NCBI GenBank assembly: GCA_026770585.1
Contig: MU646311.1
Coordinates: 1,290,627-1,301,224, forward strand
DNA length: 10,598 nucleotides
Direction: 5' to 3'
Source of the DNA: Baffinella frigidus
Lineage: Eukaryota; Cryptophyceae; Cryptomonadales; Baffinellaceae
Position numbers and translations under genes: made by a program. A model generated the notes under the pieces. The model was not told the DNA's origin. It saw only the letters and a list, made by a program, of their open reading frames with translations, and did no database searches. This document shows, in pieces, positions 9,301 through 10,534 of the stretch. Numbering within the stretch: the stretch's first letter is position 1; each line of letters starts with the position of its first letter.

Positions 9301-10492
9301 AACCCTAAACCCTAAACCCTAAACCCTAAACCCTAAACCCTAAACCCTAACCCCCTAAACCCTAAACCGTGGCACTTATCGATACCCCTGCCCCTAAACC
9401 CTAAACCCTGAATACACACCGTTACCCCTGACCTCAACCCTAAACCCAACCCCTAACCCCCAAACCTCAGAGCAAACCCCAAACCCCAACCCAGGTCTAC
9501 CTTCGACGCCAAAGAAGCCGCAGCCGCAACCCTCCTATCCGAAACCAAGGACACGGCGTCCATACTCCTAACCCAAACCAAGGACGCGTCCGCCGCGCTC
9601 CTAGCCGAGCGAATGGCCGCGGCTGGTAAGGCCCTGGATGAGAGCAAGGAGGCGGCGGGGAAGGAGCGGGGGGAGGCGGCGGCTTCGTTGGTGGAGAGTA
9701 AGCACGCGGCAGCAACACTCCTGGCCGAAAGCAAGGAAGTTGCGTCCGCGCTCCTGGCGGATACAAAGGAGGCTGCGGGGAAGGAGCGGGAGGCGGCAGG
9801 CGCGCTGTTGGCAGGGAGTAAGGAGGCGGCGGGGGCGCTTCTAGTGGAAACGAAGGACGCGGCGACCGCGCTGCTAGCCGAGAGGATGCACGCGGCTGGA
9901 AAGGTCCTGGCGGAGAGGATGGAGGCGGCGGGGAAGGAGAGGGGGGAGGCGCAGCGGGCGGGGGAGGAGCGGCGGGAGGAGGCGCGCTGCGCTGCTGAGG
10001 TCTGCCCCCCCTTCTTCTTCTTCTTCTTTGTTACTCCCGAGTCTCAAGTTGCCGACGTTCTTGGTTTTCGCCACTTGGGCGGCGGGTCCCCCCCTTCTTC
10101 TTCTTTTTTTCTTTTTCTTTTTTGTTGTCTTAAGTTACCGACCTTCTTTGTTTCACTCGTGGCGGTCTGTCCCCCGACCTTCTTCGTTTTGCTCGTTTTG
10201 CATCCTGCATCCTGCTTCAACATTCTGCTCCTTCTGTTGTCCCAGCGCAGTGTACTTCTTCAATAAAGCAACTCTCTCGCGCCCCAGGAGCGTTGCTGAG
10301 GTCTGCCACCCGAATGGCGGGTCTTAGTCAGCTTGCTGCGCCATTCGGTTTTCTCCTGGCGTTATGCATCGCGCATCCTGCTTCTACATTCTTCTCCCAA
10401 ACCCTTAAGATAGCACTAAACGGAGATTTAAATTGAATCTGTTCCCACATTAAATTTCCTCCTCGCTCGCCAGGAGCGGTTCGCGGAGGCAC
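248..10492 (+). CDS. Multi-exon gene for Sfi1-like repeat / coiled-coil scaffold protein (partial, ends outside window)
   Basis: Twenty exons (248-338, 645-836, 1097-1216, 1440-1484, 1964-2050, 2672-2724, 3128-3286, 3537-3617, 4167-4224, 4370-4420, 4858-4950, 5578-5693, 6257-6349, 7141-7318, 7559-7619, 7906-7994, 8425-8565, 9178-9242, 9495-9999, 10474-10492) join in matching phase to one open frame of about 765 codons. The product has eight Trp-centred repeats at 32-37 residue spacing, then 31-residue Glu/Arg-rich coiled-coil repeats, then 11-residue Ala-rich repeats. The first block matches the spacing and L-x-x-W-R core of Sfi1 centrin-binding repeats (known family: a long helix that binds centrin at spindle pole bodies, centrosomes and basal bodies). 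A cytoskeletal scaffold role is inferred. No start codon, stop codon or promoter is visible. Exon choice is by hand, without transcript data; the last exon is the weakest. It could instead be a generic coiled-coil protein with fortuitous Trp spacing, but the regularity argues against that. Confidence 0.72.
339..644 (+). repeat. Intron 1: CCCTACA/CCCGAAC 7-mer array with an exon echo
   Basis: An intron with a GC donor and CAG acceptor. It is filled with heptamer variants (CCCTACA at 350-395, CCATAAA near 585-615) and interrupted by a 30-bp copy of the end of exon 1. Confidence 0.7.
471..500 (+). repeat. Echo of exon 1 3' end with its GC donor
   Basis: This matches 309-338 with one mismatch over 30 bases and again ends CCAG|GC. 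It lacks the upstream two thirds of the exon and has no acceptor in front. It is read as a partial duplication offset by 162 bp that carries a spare splice donor; use of that donor cannot be excluded. Confidence 0.75.
645..836 (+). CDS. Exon 2: Sfi1-like repeats 1 and 2
   Basis: Bounded by CCCCAG and GCG|GTTCAT; 192 bases, 64 codons, phase 0 to 0. The reading starts Ala-Trp-Arg and contains V-L-G-A-W-R. The two Trp are 33 residues apart, and the next Trp, in exon 3, is another 33 on. The segment is strongly basic and Ala/Leu/Arg-rich, as expected of a long amphipathic helix. A second frame with an ATG at 647 is also open but gives a Cys/Gly-rich, repeat-free peptide that breaks the phase chain, so it was not chosen. 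Sfi1 repeat identity is inferred from spacing and from the hydrophobic residue at W-3 and Arg at W+1. Confidence 0.7.
837..1048 (+). repeat. Intron 2, 5' part: CCCGAAA/CCCTAAC array and unique sequence
   Basis: Bases 837-960 are degenerate heptamers (CCCGAAA, CCCTCAA, CCCTAAC). Bases 960-1048 are unique and I see no gene in them. The intron runs on to 1096 through a triplicated acceptor-like motif. Confidence 0.6.
1049..1096 (+). promoter_or_regulatory. Triplicated AATTGACTTTC acceptor module
   Basis: AATTGACTTTC occurs exactly three times, at 1049-1059, 1069-1079 and 1084-1094. The first and third are followed by AG. TTGAC fits a branch-point-like sequence and TTTCAG fits an acceptor, so this looks like a duplicated 3' splice-site module. 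The last copy is used in the model. Related motifs sit before the acceptor at 4368-4369. Confidence 0.6.
1097..1216 (+). CDS. Exon 3: Sfi1-like repeats 3 and 4
   Basis: Bounded by TTTCAG and TTG|GTTTGA; 120 bases, 40 codons, phase 0 to 0. It opens V-V-R-W-R and closes H-F-V-A-W-V-A-S-L, with the two Trp 32 residues apart. F-x-x-W matches the aromatic option of the published Sfi1 consensus. Reading through the donor meets a stop at once, which supports the splice. The segment between is Lys/Arg/Gln/Glu-rich with several Cys. There is no echo of this exon nearby, unlike most others. Confidence 0.75.
1217..1439 (+). repeat. Intron 3: CACTAAA / CCCTAAA / CCCGAAA array
   Basis: Almost entirely heptamers, in blocks: CACTAAA near 1253-1283, CCCTAAA near 1295-1345, CCCGAAA near 1405-1436. 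The block structure suggests local homogenisation of each variant. Confidence 0.85.
1440..1484 (+). CDS. Exon 4: short exon linking Sfi1-like repeats 4 and 5
   Basis: Bounded by ACCAG and GGG|GTAACC; 45 bases, 15 codons, phase 0 to 0. The reading is FGARKGRSVRRLVLG. It lies in a sea of heptamer repeat and would be easy to miss. Including it makes the Trp of exon 3 and the second Trp of exon 5 exactly 33 residues apart, which is the main reason for accepting it. Confidence 0.65.
1485..1963 (+). repeat. Intron 4: CCCTAAA / CCCTGAA / CCCTAGA array
   Basis: 479 bases of heptamers, with CCCTGAA near 1608-1680 and CCCTAGA near 1730-1770. The phrase around AACCAATA.ATCCTGACCATGCACC recurs at 1561-1586 and 1791-1816, so part of the array is itself duplicated about 230 bp apart. 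No gene is seen. Confidence 0.8.
1964..2050 (+). CDS. Exon 5: Sfi1-like repeat 5
   Basis: Bounded by ACCCAG and CAG|GTACCC; 87 bases, 29 codons, phase 0 to 0. It contains L-A-R-A-L-A-L-W-R-E-Q. Leu at W-7 and W-3 and Arg at W+1 match the Sfi1 pattern well. The Trp is 33 residues after the last Trp of exon 3 and 33 before the Trp at the end of exon 6, so both flanking splices are supported. A different frame (1966-2268) is open through this exon and the following copies, but it gives a Pro/Thr-rich peptide and breaks the phase chain. The exon starts a 90-bp tandem duplication. Confidence 0.75.
2054..2200 (+). pseudogene. 90-bp tandem copies of exon 5 (one near full, one partial)
   Basis: The sequence around GCAGTGCACATCCAACCTCG at 2011 recurs at 2101, a 90-bp offset, ending again in GCAGAGCAG|GT. 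In the exon 5 frame the copy has TGA in place of the key Trp codon (TGG), and its acceptor side has decayed. Another partial unit follows, sharing ACAACCGCTGC (2062, 2152) and TTCTAGCT. Skipping these copies keeps the 33-residue Trp spacing; including them would break it. The copies are therefore read as dead exon sequence inside the intron. Confidence 0.7.
2244..2530 (+). repeat. Intron 5, array part: CCCTAAA, near-canonical telomere repeat
   Basis: Long runs of perfect CCCTAAA (around 2269-2350, 2425-2460 and 2475-2495), with CCCCAAA and CCCTAGA forms between. A composite phrase CCCTAACCTAAACCCTAAA recurs several times near 2345-2440. Confidence 0.85.
2566..2615 (+). repeat. Diverged echo of exon 6 5' end with acceptor
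   Basis: ACAGCTGCACC followed by a GCT..TTCCGG..ACGCTC pattern repeats the acceptor and first part of exon 6 (2669 on), about 103 bp upstream. It has small gaps and no donor. It is read as a decayed duplicate. Confidence 0.55.
2672..2724 (+). CDS. Exon 6: Sfi1-like repeat 6
   Basis: Bounded by TACAG and CTCCTG|GTAACC; 53 bases, phase 0 to 2. The reading LHLARFRRTLLRRALLS ends in TG, which joins G of exon 7 to form Trp followed by Arg. LL at W-8/W-7, Leu at W-3, Trp, then Arg is a full match to the published Sfi1 consensus core LLX3F/LX2WK/R. The Trp codon itself is split by the intron. Reading past the donor hits TAA at once. This is the best single motif match in the window. Confidence 0.75.
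2725..2985 (+). repeat. Intron 6, array part: CCCCAAA / CCCTACA / CCCTAGA
   Basis: Degenerate heptamers with repeated GGTAACCCCCAAACCCTAAA (2723-2742 and 2778-2797), which includes a copy of the donor sequence. No gene is seen. Confidence 0.75.
2993..3037 (+). repeat. Echo of exon 7 5' end with acceptor
   Basis: CCTCCACCCTATCCCAGGCG and the following CACCCGGCTCGC match 3111-3155, 118 bp downstream, with very few mismatches. It thus repeats the acceptor and about 28 exon bases, then breaks off. There is no donor at the break. Confidence 0.8.
3038..3110 (+). repeat. AT-rich AATAAATAAT block
   Basis: A low-complexity run of AATAA / TAAATAA units separates the exon 7 echo from the true exon. 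Its composition differs sharply from the surrounding C-rich arrays. No coding content. Confidence 0.8.
3128..3286 (+). CDS. Exon 7: Sfi1-like repeat 7
   Basis: Bounded by TCCCAG and CGCTG|GTGTGC; 159 bases, phase 2 to 2. It reads as a very basic helix containing L-L-R-A-R-T-Q-R-M-L-A-R-A-W-A-R-L-L. Its first base completes the Trp of repeat 6, and its last two bases (TG) plus G of exon 8 make another Trp, 16 residues after the ARAW Trp and 16 before the Trp of exon 8. The ARAW Trp is 37 residues from that of repeat 6, a 4-residue departure from the 33 spacing. The reading in this frame has no stops. Confidence 0.7.
3287..3536 (+). repeat. Intron 7: CCCCAAA and CCATAAA arrays
   Basis: A clean CCCCAAA run (about 3362-3410), then a CCATAAA run (about 3440-3500). 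On the minus strand the second gives long open frames with a 7-residue period, which are repeat artefacts, not genes. Confidence 0.85.
3537..3617 (+). CDS. Exon 8: Sfi1-like repeat 8 (end of block)
   Basis: Bounded by ACAAG and GACAG|GCAAGA, a GC donor that otherwise fits the donor consensus; 81 bases, phase 2 to 2. It contains R-I-P-A-L-A-L-D-A-W-V-A-F-V-D-E-S. Leu at W-3 fits the Sfi1 pattern, and the Trp is 32 residues after the ARAW Trp of exon 7. From here on the sequence becomes Glu/Arg-rich and Trp-free. A second copy of this exon lies at 3796-3917. Confidence 0.7.
3684..3705. other. Near-perfect palindrome CTTGCC..GGATCC..GGCAAG
   Basis: A 22-base near-palindrome (one extra C) in the unique intron sequence between exon 8 and its second copy. 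It could fold as a short hairpin. Function unknown. Confidence 0.6.
3796..3917 (+). pseudogene. Second copy of exon 8, split by a 56-bp insertion
   Basis: Homology to exon 8 runs from GCGACCGCGCGGCGCATCCC, is interrupted, and resumes at GCGCATCCCG (3862) through GACAG (3917). Over the 19 codons encoding IPALALDAWVAFVDESAAD, the two copies differ at 7 bases, all synonymous third positions. The copy has lost the GCAAGA donor (now CTGCGA) and has no acceptor in the right phase, so it does not look spliceable in the model. Either it was functional until recently or it came from a related gene. Confidence 0.7.
3806..3871. repeat. Insertion flanked by 10-bp direct repeats GCGCATCCCG
   Basis: GCGCATCCCG occurs at 3806-3815 and 3862-3871 around 46 bases rich in GA/GT. 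Elsewhere in exon 8 there is one copy. The arrangement looks like an insertion with a target-site duplication, or slippage. Its ends cannot be GT-AG with exact removal, so it is not a new intron. Confidence 0.6.
3968..3991. other. Perfect 10-bp hairpin AGCCAATGTG-ATAC-CACATTGGCT
   Basis: Ten fully paired bases with a four-base loop, at the start of a unique stretch (3950-4160) that has no heptamer array. It could be a remnant of a foldback element. It is not followed by a T run, so it is not a bacterial-type terminator. Confidence 0.7.
4167..4224 (+). CDS. Exon 9: entry to Glu/Arg-rich coiled coil
   Basis: Bounded by GACAG and GAG|GTCTGC; 58 bases, phase 2 to 0. The reading, with the split Arg first, is RRRGREEDAMEARRVRDLKE: highly charged and helical. 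Phase fits both neighbours. It marks the change from Trp-containing Sfi1-like repeats to coiled coil, and its last six residues begin the first 31-residue unit. The preceding intron end (AACGTTGACGATCAACTTTG) carries the GTTGAC/CAACTTT words seen in other introns here. Confidence 0.65.
4370..4420 (+). CDS. Exon 10: coiled-coil repeat unit 0
   Basis: Bounded by TTTCAG and CAG|GTACTG; 51 bases, 17 codons, phase 0 to 0, reading AMEHREVAVLDAERRGQ. With exon 11 this gives RRGQLVGRGEGR, the conserved tail of the 31-residue repeat. VLDAERRG parallels ILDAETRG in exon 11, 31 residues later. The acceptor is preceded by CAATTGACTTT, TTAACTTTTG and CAATCAACTTT words similar to the triplicated module before exon 3. 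Confidence 0.65.
4421..4857 (+). other. Intron 10: donor echo, unique sequence, short 7-mer array
   Basis: No gene is seen in 437 bases. CGGACAGGT recurs at 4415 and about 4524, and the words CGA.CCTCCTCTTTC recur at 4431 and 4478, so the donor region of exon 10 seems partly duplicated. Bases 4540-4745 are unique. Bases 4750-4853 are CCCTAAA-type heptamers leading to the acceptor. Confidence 0.55.
4858..4950 (+). CDS. Exon 11: 31-residue coiled-coil repeat, 93-bp exon
   Basis: Bounded by CACAG and GAG|GTCAGG; exactly 93 bases, 31 codons, phase 0 to 0. It starts LVGRGEGREERLEG and ends ILDAETRGE. Intron positions before and after it fall at the same place in the 31-residue unit (after the Glu/Gln of RG-E/Q), so the exon equals one shifted repeat unit. 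That is what exon duplication would give. Its 3' half and donor are repeated at 5130-5180. Confidence 0.72.
4900..5335 (+). repeat. 230-bp tandem duplication of exon 11 3' half plus intron
   Basis: 4900-5100 and 5130-5335 are clearly homologous. Shared words include CGTGGCTGCCGAGGCTGA, GTACATGTAAAGCATTCTTC and GCTTTTTGGTAGG. The second copy holds the last 17 codons of exon 11 (ARVAAEAEILDAEARGE) and its GTCAGG donor, but has no convincing acceptor in the same place. Of five codon differences, four are synonymous. Confidence 0.85.
5360..5425 (+). pseudogene. Echo of exon 13 5' end (possible alternative exon)
   Basis: It has an AG acceptor and the same first 16 residues (RAGRAVGRKEAERDIE) as the exon at 5578, with only synonymous changes there. 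It then diverges and could end at GCC|GTGGGT in phase 0. Splicing it in addition to 5578-5693 would stretch the 31-residue unit to 53, so in the model it is skipped. It could be a mutually exclusive or minor exon. Confidence 0.6.
5445..5522. repeat. Foldback-like element, copy 1 (GTTGAC..GTCAAC..CACCAATTTGGTG)
   Basis: About 78 bases paired with 5741-5820. It contains AAGTTGAC and GTCAACTTT as an inverted pair and a CACCAA-TTTGGTG palindrome. The two copies share the whole arrangement with many substitutions. Possible small foldback element in introns; function unknown. Confidence 0.65.
5578..5693 (+). CDS. Exon 13: 31-residue coiled-coil repeat unit 2
   Basis: Bounded by AGCAG and GCCCG|GTGCGA; 116 bases, phase 0 to 2. 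It encodes RAGRAVGR (tail of the previous unit), then KEAERDIEDEKRM through EARGELAGREAAR, a complete 31-residue unit with RGE-x2-GR at residues 21-27. Joined directly to exon 11 the preceding unit is also exactly 31. Heptad-like hydrophobics are sparse; charge dominates, typical of long single helices or loose coiled coil. (The numbering leaves 12 for the skipped echo at 5360.). Confidence 0.72.
5741..5820. repeat. Foldback-like element, copy 2
   Basis: Homologous to 5445-5522 (TTAAGTTGAC, CGTCAACTTT, TCACCA.ATTGGTG all conserved), but it sits in the next intron. With the flanking echoes this suggests that the exon plus part of its intron was duplicated as a unit. Confidence 0.65.
5860..6100 (+). 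repeat. Intron 13 array: CCCTAAA then CCCGAAA
   Basis: Perfect CCCTAAA run at about 5930-5970, then CCCGAAA run at about 5987-6022, then mixed. The sharp switch from one variant to another again suggests local expansion of single variants. Confidence 0.88.
6110..6153 (+). repeat. Echo of exon 14 5' end with TAG acceptor
   Basis: ATGTAG|G followed by GAGGAGGCGGGGCGGCAGTA repeats the first 14 codons of exon 14, 147 bp upstream, with two synonymous and one conservative (Glu for Asp) difference. It breaks off into intron-like sequence without a donor. Confidence 0.75.
6257..6349 (+). CDS. Exon 14: 31-residue coiled-coil repeat unit 3, 93-bp exon
   Basis: Bounded by GGCAG and GGAAG|GTGCTG; exactly 93 bases, phase 2 to 2. 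It encodes EEAGRQYEARRDAE, then TRGEMSGRALG plus a split Arg: one full unit. Introns on both sides fall inside the last Arg codon of the unit, so this exon could be lost or gained without shifting frame or repeat register. The segment is strongly charged, with a predicted helix. Confidence comes from phase and repeat register agreeing. Confidence 0.75.
6440..6605. mobile_element. 166-bp element with 31-bp terminal inverted repeats (MITE-like)
   Basis: Bases 6440-6470 and the reverse complement of 6575-6605 agree at 30 of 31 positions, with core CCGATTGTATGACCTACGGG. The interior of about 104 bases is AT-richer than the flanks and has no open frame. A four-base GCGC next to the core ends could be a target duplication, but the GC-rich flanks make this ambiguous. 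It lies within the intron between exons 14 and 15, in an area free of heptamer arrays. It is read as a non-autonomous DNA transposon remnant; an introner-like origin is possible but its ends do not match the splice sites. Confidence 0.75.
6606..6753. other. Unique intron sequence, no gene seen
   Basis: Continuation of the 791-base intron 14. The short open frame through here (6571-6843) runs across both inverted-repeat structures and resembles nothing known to me. Confidence 0.5.
6754..6905. repeat. Second inverted repeat with central 14-bp palindrome
   Basis: GCCACCCACTTAGCAGC (6754-6770) is mirrored by GCTGCTAAGTGGATGGTGGC (6886-6905), with a 3-base gap. Between them, CCTTGAATTCAAGG (6855-6868) is a perfect palindrome. 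The size, about 152 bases, is close to the neighbouring 166-bp element, but the sequences differ. Confidence 0.6.
7141..7318 (+). CDS. Exon 15: coiled-coil repeat unit 4 and degenerate unit 5
   Basis: Bounded by GGGCAG and GCC|GTACCC; 178 bases, phase 2 to 0. Residues 1-31 (EEAEREFDAKREAV through ARGERGGRAEGR) are a complete unit aligning with exon 14. Residues 32-59 (QEAEAEGEQRREMEG and on) are a looser unit lacking the RGE-GR signature. Between this exon and exon 16 the register slips by 14 residues (45 instead of 31). Very Glu/Arg/Gly-rich, no Trp. The lagging GA-rich codon runs suggest expansion by slippage. Confidence 0.75.
7319..7558 (+). repeat. Intron 15: CACTAAA and CCCCAAA arrays
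   Basis: CACTAAA forms (about 7341-7447) give way to CCCCAAA (about 7470-7500) and CCCTAAA. No hidden exon is seen. Confidence 0.88.
7559..7619 (+). CDS. Exon 16: coiled coil with GC donor
   Basis: Bounded by GGCAG and GCAG|GCTTGC; 61 bases, phase 0 to 1, reading VLEALAKGEREGRLAGRRDA plus G. KGE-x2-GR-x2-GR is the repeat signature. The phase 1 end fits only an exon starting with two bases; exon 17 does, and the joined unit is exactly 31 residues. This agreement supports the unusual donor CAG|GCTTGC, which is weaker than the other GC donors. Confidence 0.65.
7620..7905 (+). repeat. Intron 16: CACGAAA, CCGAAAA and CCATAAA arrays
   Basis: Blocks of CCGAAAA (about 7656-7682), CACGAAA (7711-7740) and CCATAAA (7810-7858). 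The minus-strand open frames here (for example 7571-7843) are translated repeat with a 7-residue period. Confidence 0.85.
7906..7994 (+). CDS. Exon 17: 31-residue coiled-coil repeat unit
   Basis: Bounded by AACAG and GAG|GTCTAG; 89 bases, phase 1 to 0. After a split Asp it reads TEYGPRNELESNTSFLRGE, then GAGKAAGRHE. RGE-x2-GK-x2-GR sits at residues 21-31 of the unit started in exon 16. The donor is followed at once by an in-frame TAG, so read-through is short. Two further copies of its 3' end and one near-full decayed copy follow within 280 bases. Confidence 0.68.
8051..8077 (+). repeat. Exact 27-bp echo of exon 17 end plus donor
   Basis: GGCCGGTCGCCACGAGGTCT and the next seven bases are identical to 7979-8005, offset 72. 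It carries the last five codons and the GT donor, without an acceptor. Confidence 0.85.
8121..8268 (+). pseudogene. Decayed tandem copy of exon 17 and its intron
   Basis: Starts GAGCTAGAAAGCAA, 192 bases after the same words in exon 17. A one-base deletion within the AACACCTCATTCC region shifts the frame, and the donor GAG|GT has become GAG|AT. Homology continues into the intron (CTGAATCCCGAAATC, CCTTGAA.TCTAAAC). A fourth diverged GGCCGG unit follows at 8242-8268. Confidence 0.75.
8270..8424 (+). repeat. Intron 17 array: CCCGAAA / CACGAAA / CCCGACA
   Basis: Degenerate heptamers immediately before the acceptor of exon 18. No gene. Confidence 0.8.
8425..8565 (+). CDS. Exon 18: Ala/Glu-rich coiled coil, GC donor
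   Basis: Bounded by CCCAG and CTCCAG|GCATCA; 141 bases, 47 codons, phase 0 to 0. It starts VELESEKRVEALEAQHAG; the later segment LASLAAQHDVATREV recurs as LAAVAAAQDAASREL in exon 19, exactly 31 residues on. The RGE-GR signature is gone, and Ala, Leu, Gln and His rise. Leu/Ala spacing suits a more classical coiled coil. Reading through the GC donor continues open for a short way only into repeat. Confidence 0.72.
8566..8840. other. Intron 18, 5' part: short arrays and echo of exon 19
   Basis: Bases 8575-8640 are degenerate heptamers. CTGAAACAAAATCGGAACTG (8677) resembles CTGAAACGAAAGTGGGACTG (9108) upstream of exon 19. AAGGAC-type short repeats lie at 8738-8775. GACGCTAGCGTCTCCGCGGC (8810) resembles the start of exon 19. 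No working exon is seen. Confidence 0.55.
8813..8988. repeat. 19-bp direct repeats flanking an AT-rich insertion
   Basis: CTAGCGTCTCCGCGGCGCA is identical at 8813-8831 and 8970-8988, bracketing about 138 bases of which most is AT-rich foldback. The bracketed sequence resembles part of exon 19, so this could be an echo split by insertion or a tandem duplication. Confidence 0.75.
8841..8929. repeat. AT-rich inverted repeat (cruciform-forming)
   Basis: Arms 8841-8864 and 8906-8929 pair at 23 of 24 positions (AGCGTG.GTTAATAATTATT), and pairing largely continues inward through ATTGAATAAT. A third partial arm ending ATTAACACACGCTAGA follows at 8947-8966. In a GC-rich gene this is a marked island. 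Confidence 0.85.
8991..9076 (+). repeat. GA-rich microsatellite (GAGAGAGG, GACA)
   Basis: Simple repeat of GAGA with GGGAGA interruptions and a short GACA run near 9037-9051. No coding use is inferred. Minus-strand frames through it give poly Ser-Leu. Confidence 0.9.
9120..9192 (+). repeat. 38-bp tandem copy of exon 19 acceptor region
   Basis: GTGGG.CTGGCCTCGTGCCGG at 9120 parallels GTGGGGTTGGTCTGGTGCAG at 9158, both followed by GGAGACGCTA.C. In the first copy the acceptor AG is CG, so only the second works. It is a duplicated acceptor with one side decayed. Confidence 0.65.
9178..9242 (+). CDS. Exon 19: Ala-rich coiled coil
   Basis: Bounded by GTGCAG and CTCAG|GTCCTG; 65 bases, phase 0 to 2, reading AETLAAVAAAQDAASRELNAL and a split Arg. 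It is in 31-residue register with exon 18. An open frame extends upstream to an ATG at 9097, but that stretch belongs to the duplicated intron end, so the acceptor at 9176-9177 is preferred. If the upstream stretch were coding, the register with exon 18 would be lost. Confidence 0.68.
9243..9494 (+). repeat. Intron 19: near-perfect CCCTAAA array
   Basis: A clean run of CCCTAAA at about 9300-9350, then degenerate forms to the CCCAG acceptor. Confidence 0.88.
9495..9999 (+). CDS. Exon 20: Ala-rich 11-residue repeat domain
   Basis: Bounded by ACCCAG and GCTGAG|GTCTGC; 505 bases, phase 2 to 0, 168 full codons. Leu-Leu (or Leu-Val/Val-Leu) pairs fall at residues 13, 24, 35, 65, 75, 86, 104, 115, 126 and 137, mostly 11 apart, in the unit AA-x2-LL-x3-K-D/E. 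Shorter AAGKERGE or AAGKERE inserts break the run. Hendecad repeats form long amphipathic helices or right-handed coiled coils; LEA group 3 proteins use a similar 11-residue period, but this sequence is more Leu-rich. The tail (RAGEERREEARCAAE) is charged. The ATG at 9613 is internal. Read-through past the donor gives poly-Phe, so the donor is preferred. Confidence 0.8.
10000..10473 (+). other. CT-rich intron 20 with internal duplications, no heptamer array
   Basis: TTC/TTTC runs at 10012-10027 and 10092-10125. GCATCCTGCTTC.ACATTCT occurs at about 10206 and 10374. GTTGCCGACGTTCTT and GTTACCGACCTTCTT are about 85 bp apart. A 13-base fragment (GAGCGTTGCTGAG, 10288-10300) is bounded by CCCCAG and GTCTGCC, combining the next exon's acceptor side with exon 20's donor side. 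AATAAAG at 10262 is not taken as a poly(A) signal. Confidence 0.6.
10310..10348. other. Perfect 10-bp hairpin CCGAATGGCG / CGCCATTCGG
   Basis: Arms 10310-10319 and 10339-10348 with a 19-base loop, in the CT-rich intron. Function unknown. Confidence 0.7.
10474..10492 (+). CDS. Exon 21 (tentative microexon)
   Basis: CGCCAG|GAGCGGTTCGCGGAGGCAC|GTCTTA would encode ERFAEA plus one base, phase 0 to 1, in keeping with the charged helix before it. Only the acceptor and composition support it; the donor could lie further on, and the frame stays open past 10530. The same CCAGGAGCG acceptor words occur at 10284. Confidence 0.4.
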
Positions 10493-10534
10493 GTCTTACA
10501 CACAATAACACTATTGTTTGGTGTTTATCTTGCA

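Noticed and set aside
9613-10266. Treating ATG 9613 to 10266 as a complete gene
   Set aside because: The coding pattern extends upstream to the acceptor at 9494, and after 9999 it turns into poly-Phe from TTC repeats beyond a good GT donor.
10255-10270. AATAAAG as a poly(A) signal ending the gene
   Set aside because: It lies inside a CT-rich intron-like stretch, and a plausible in-phase exon and further heptamer array follow.
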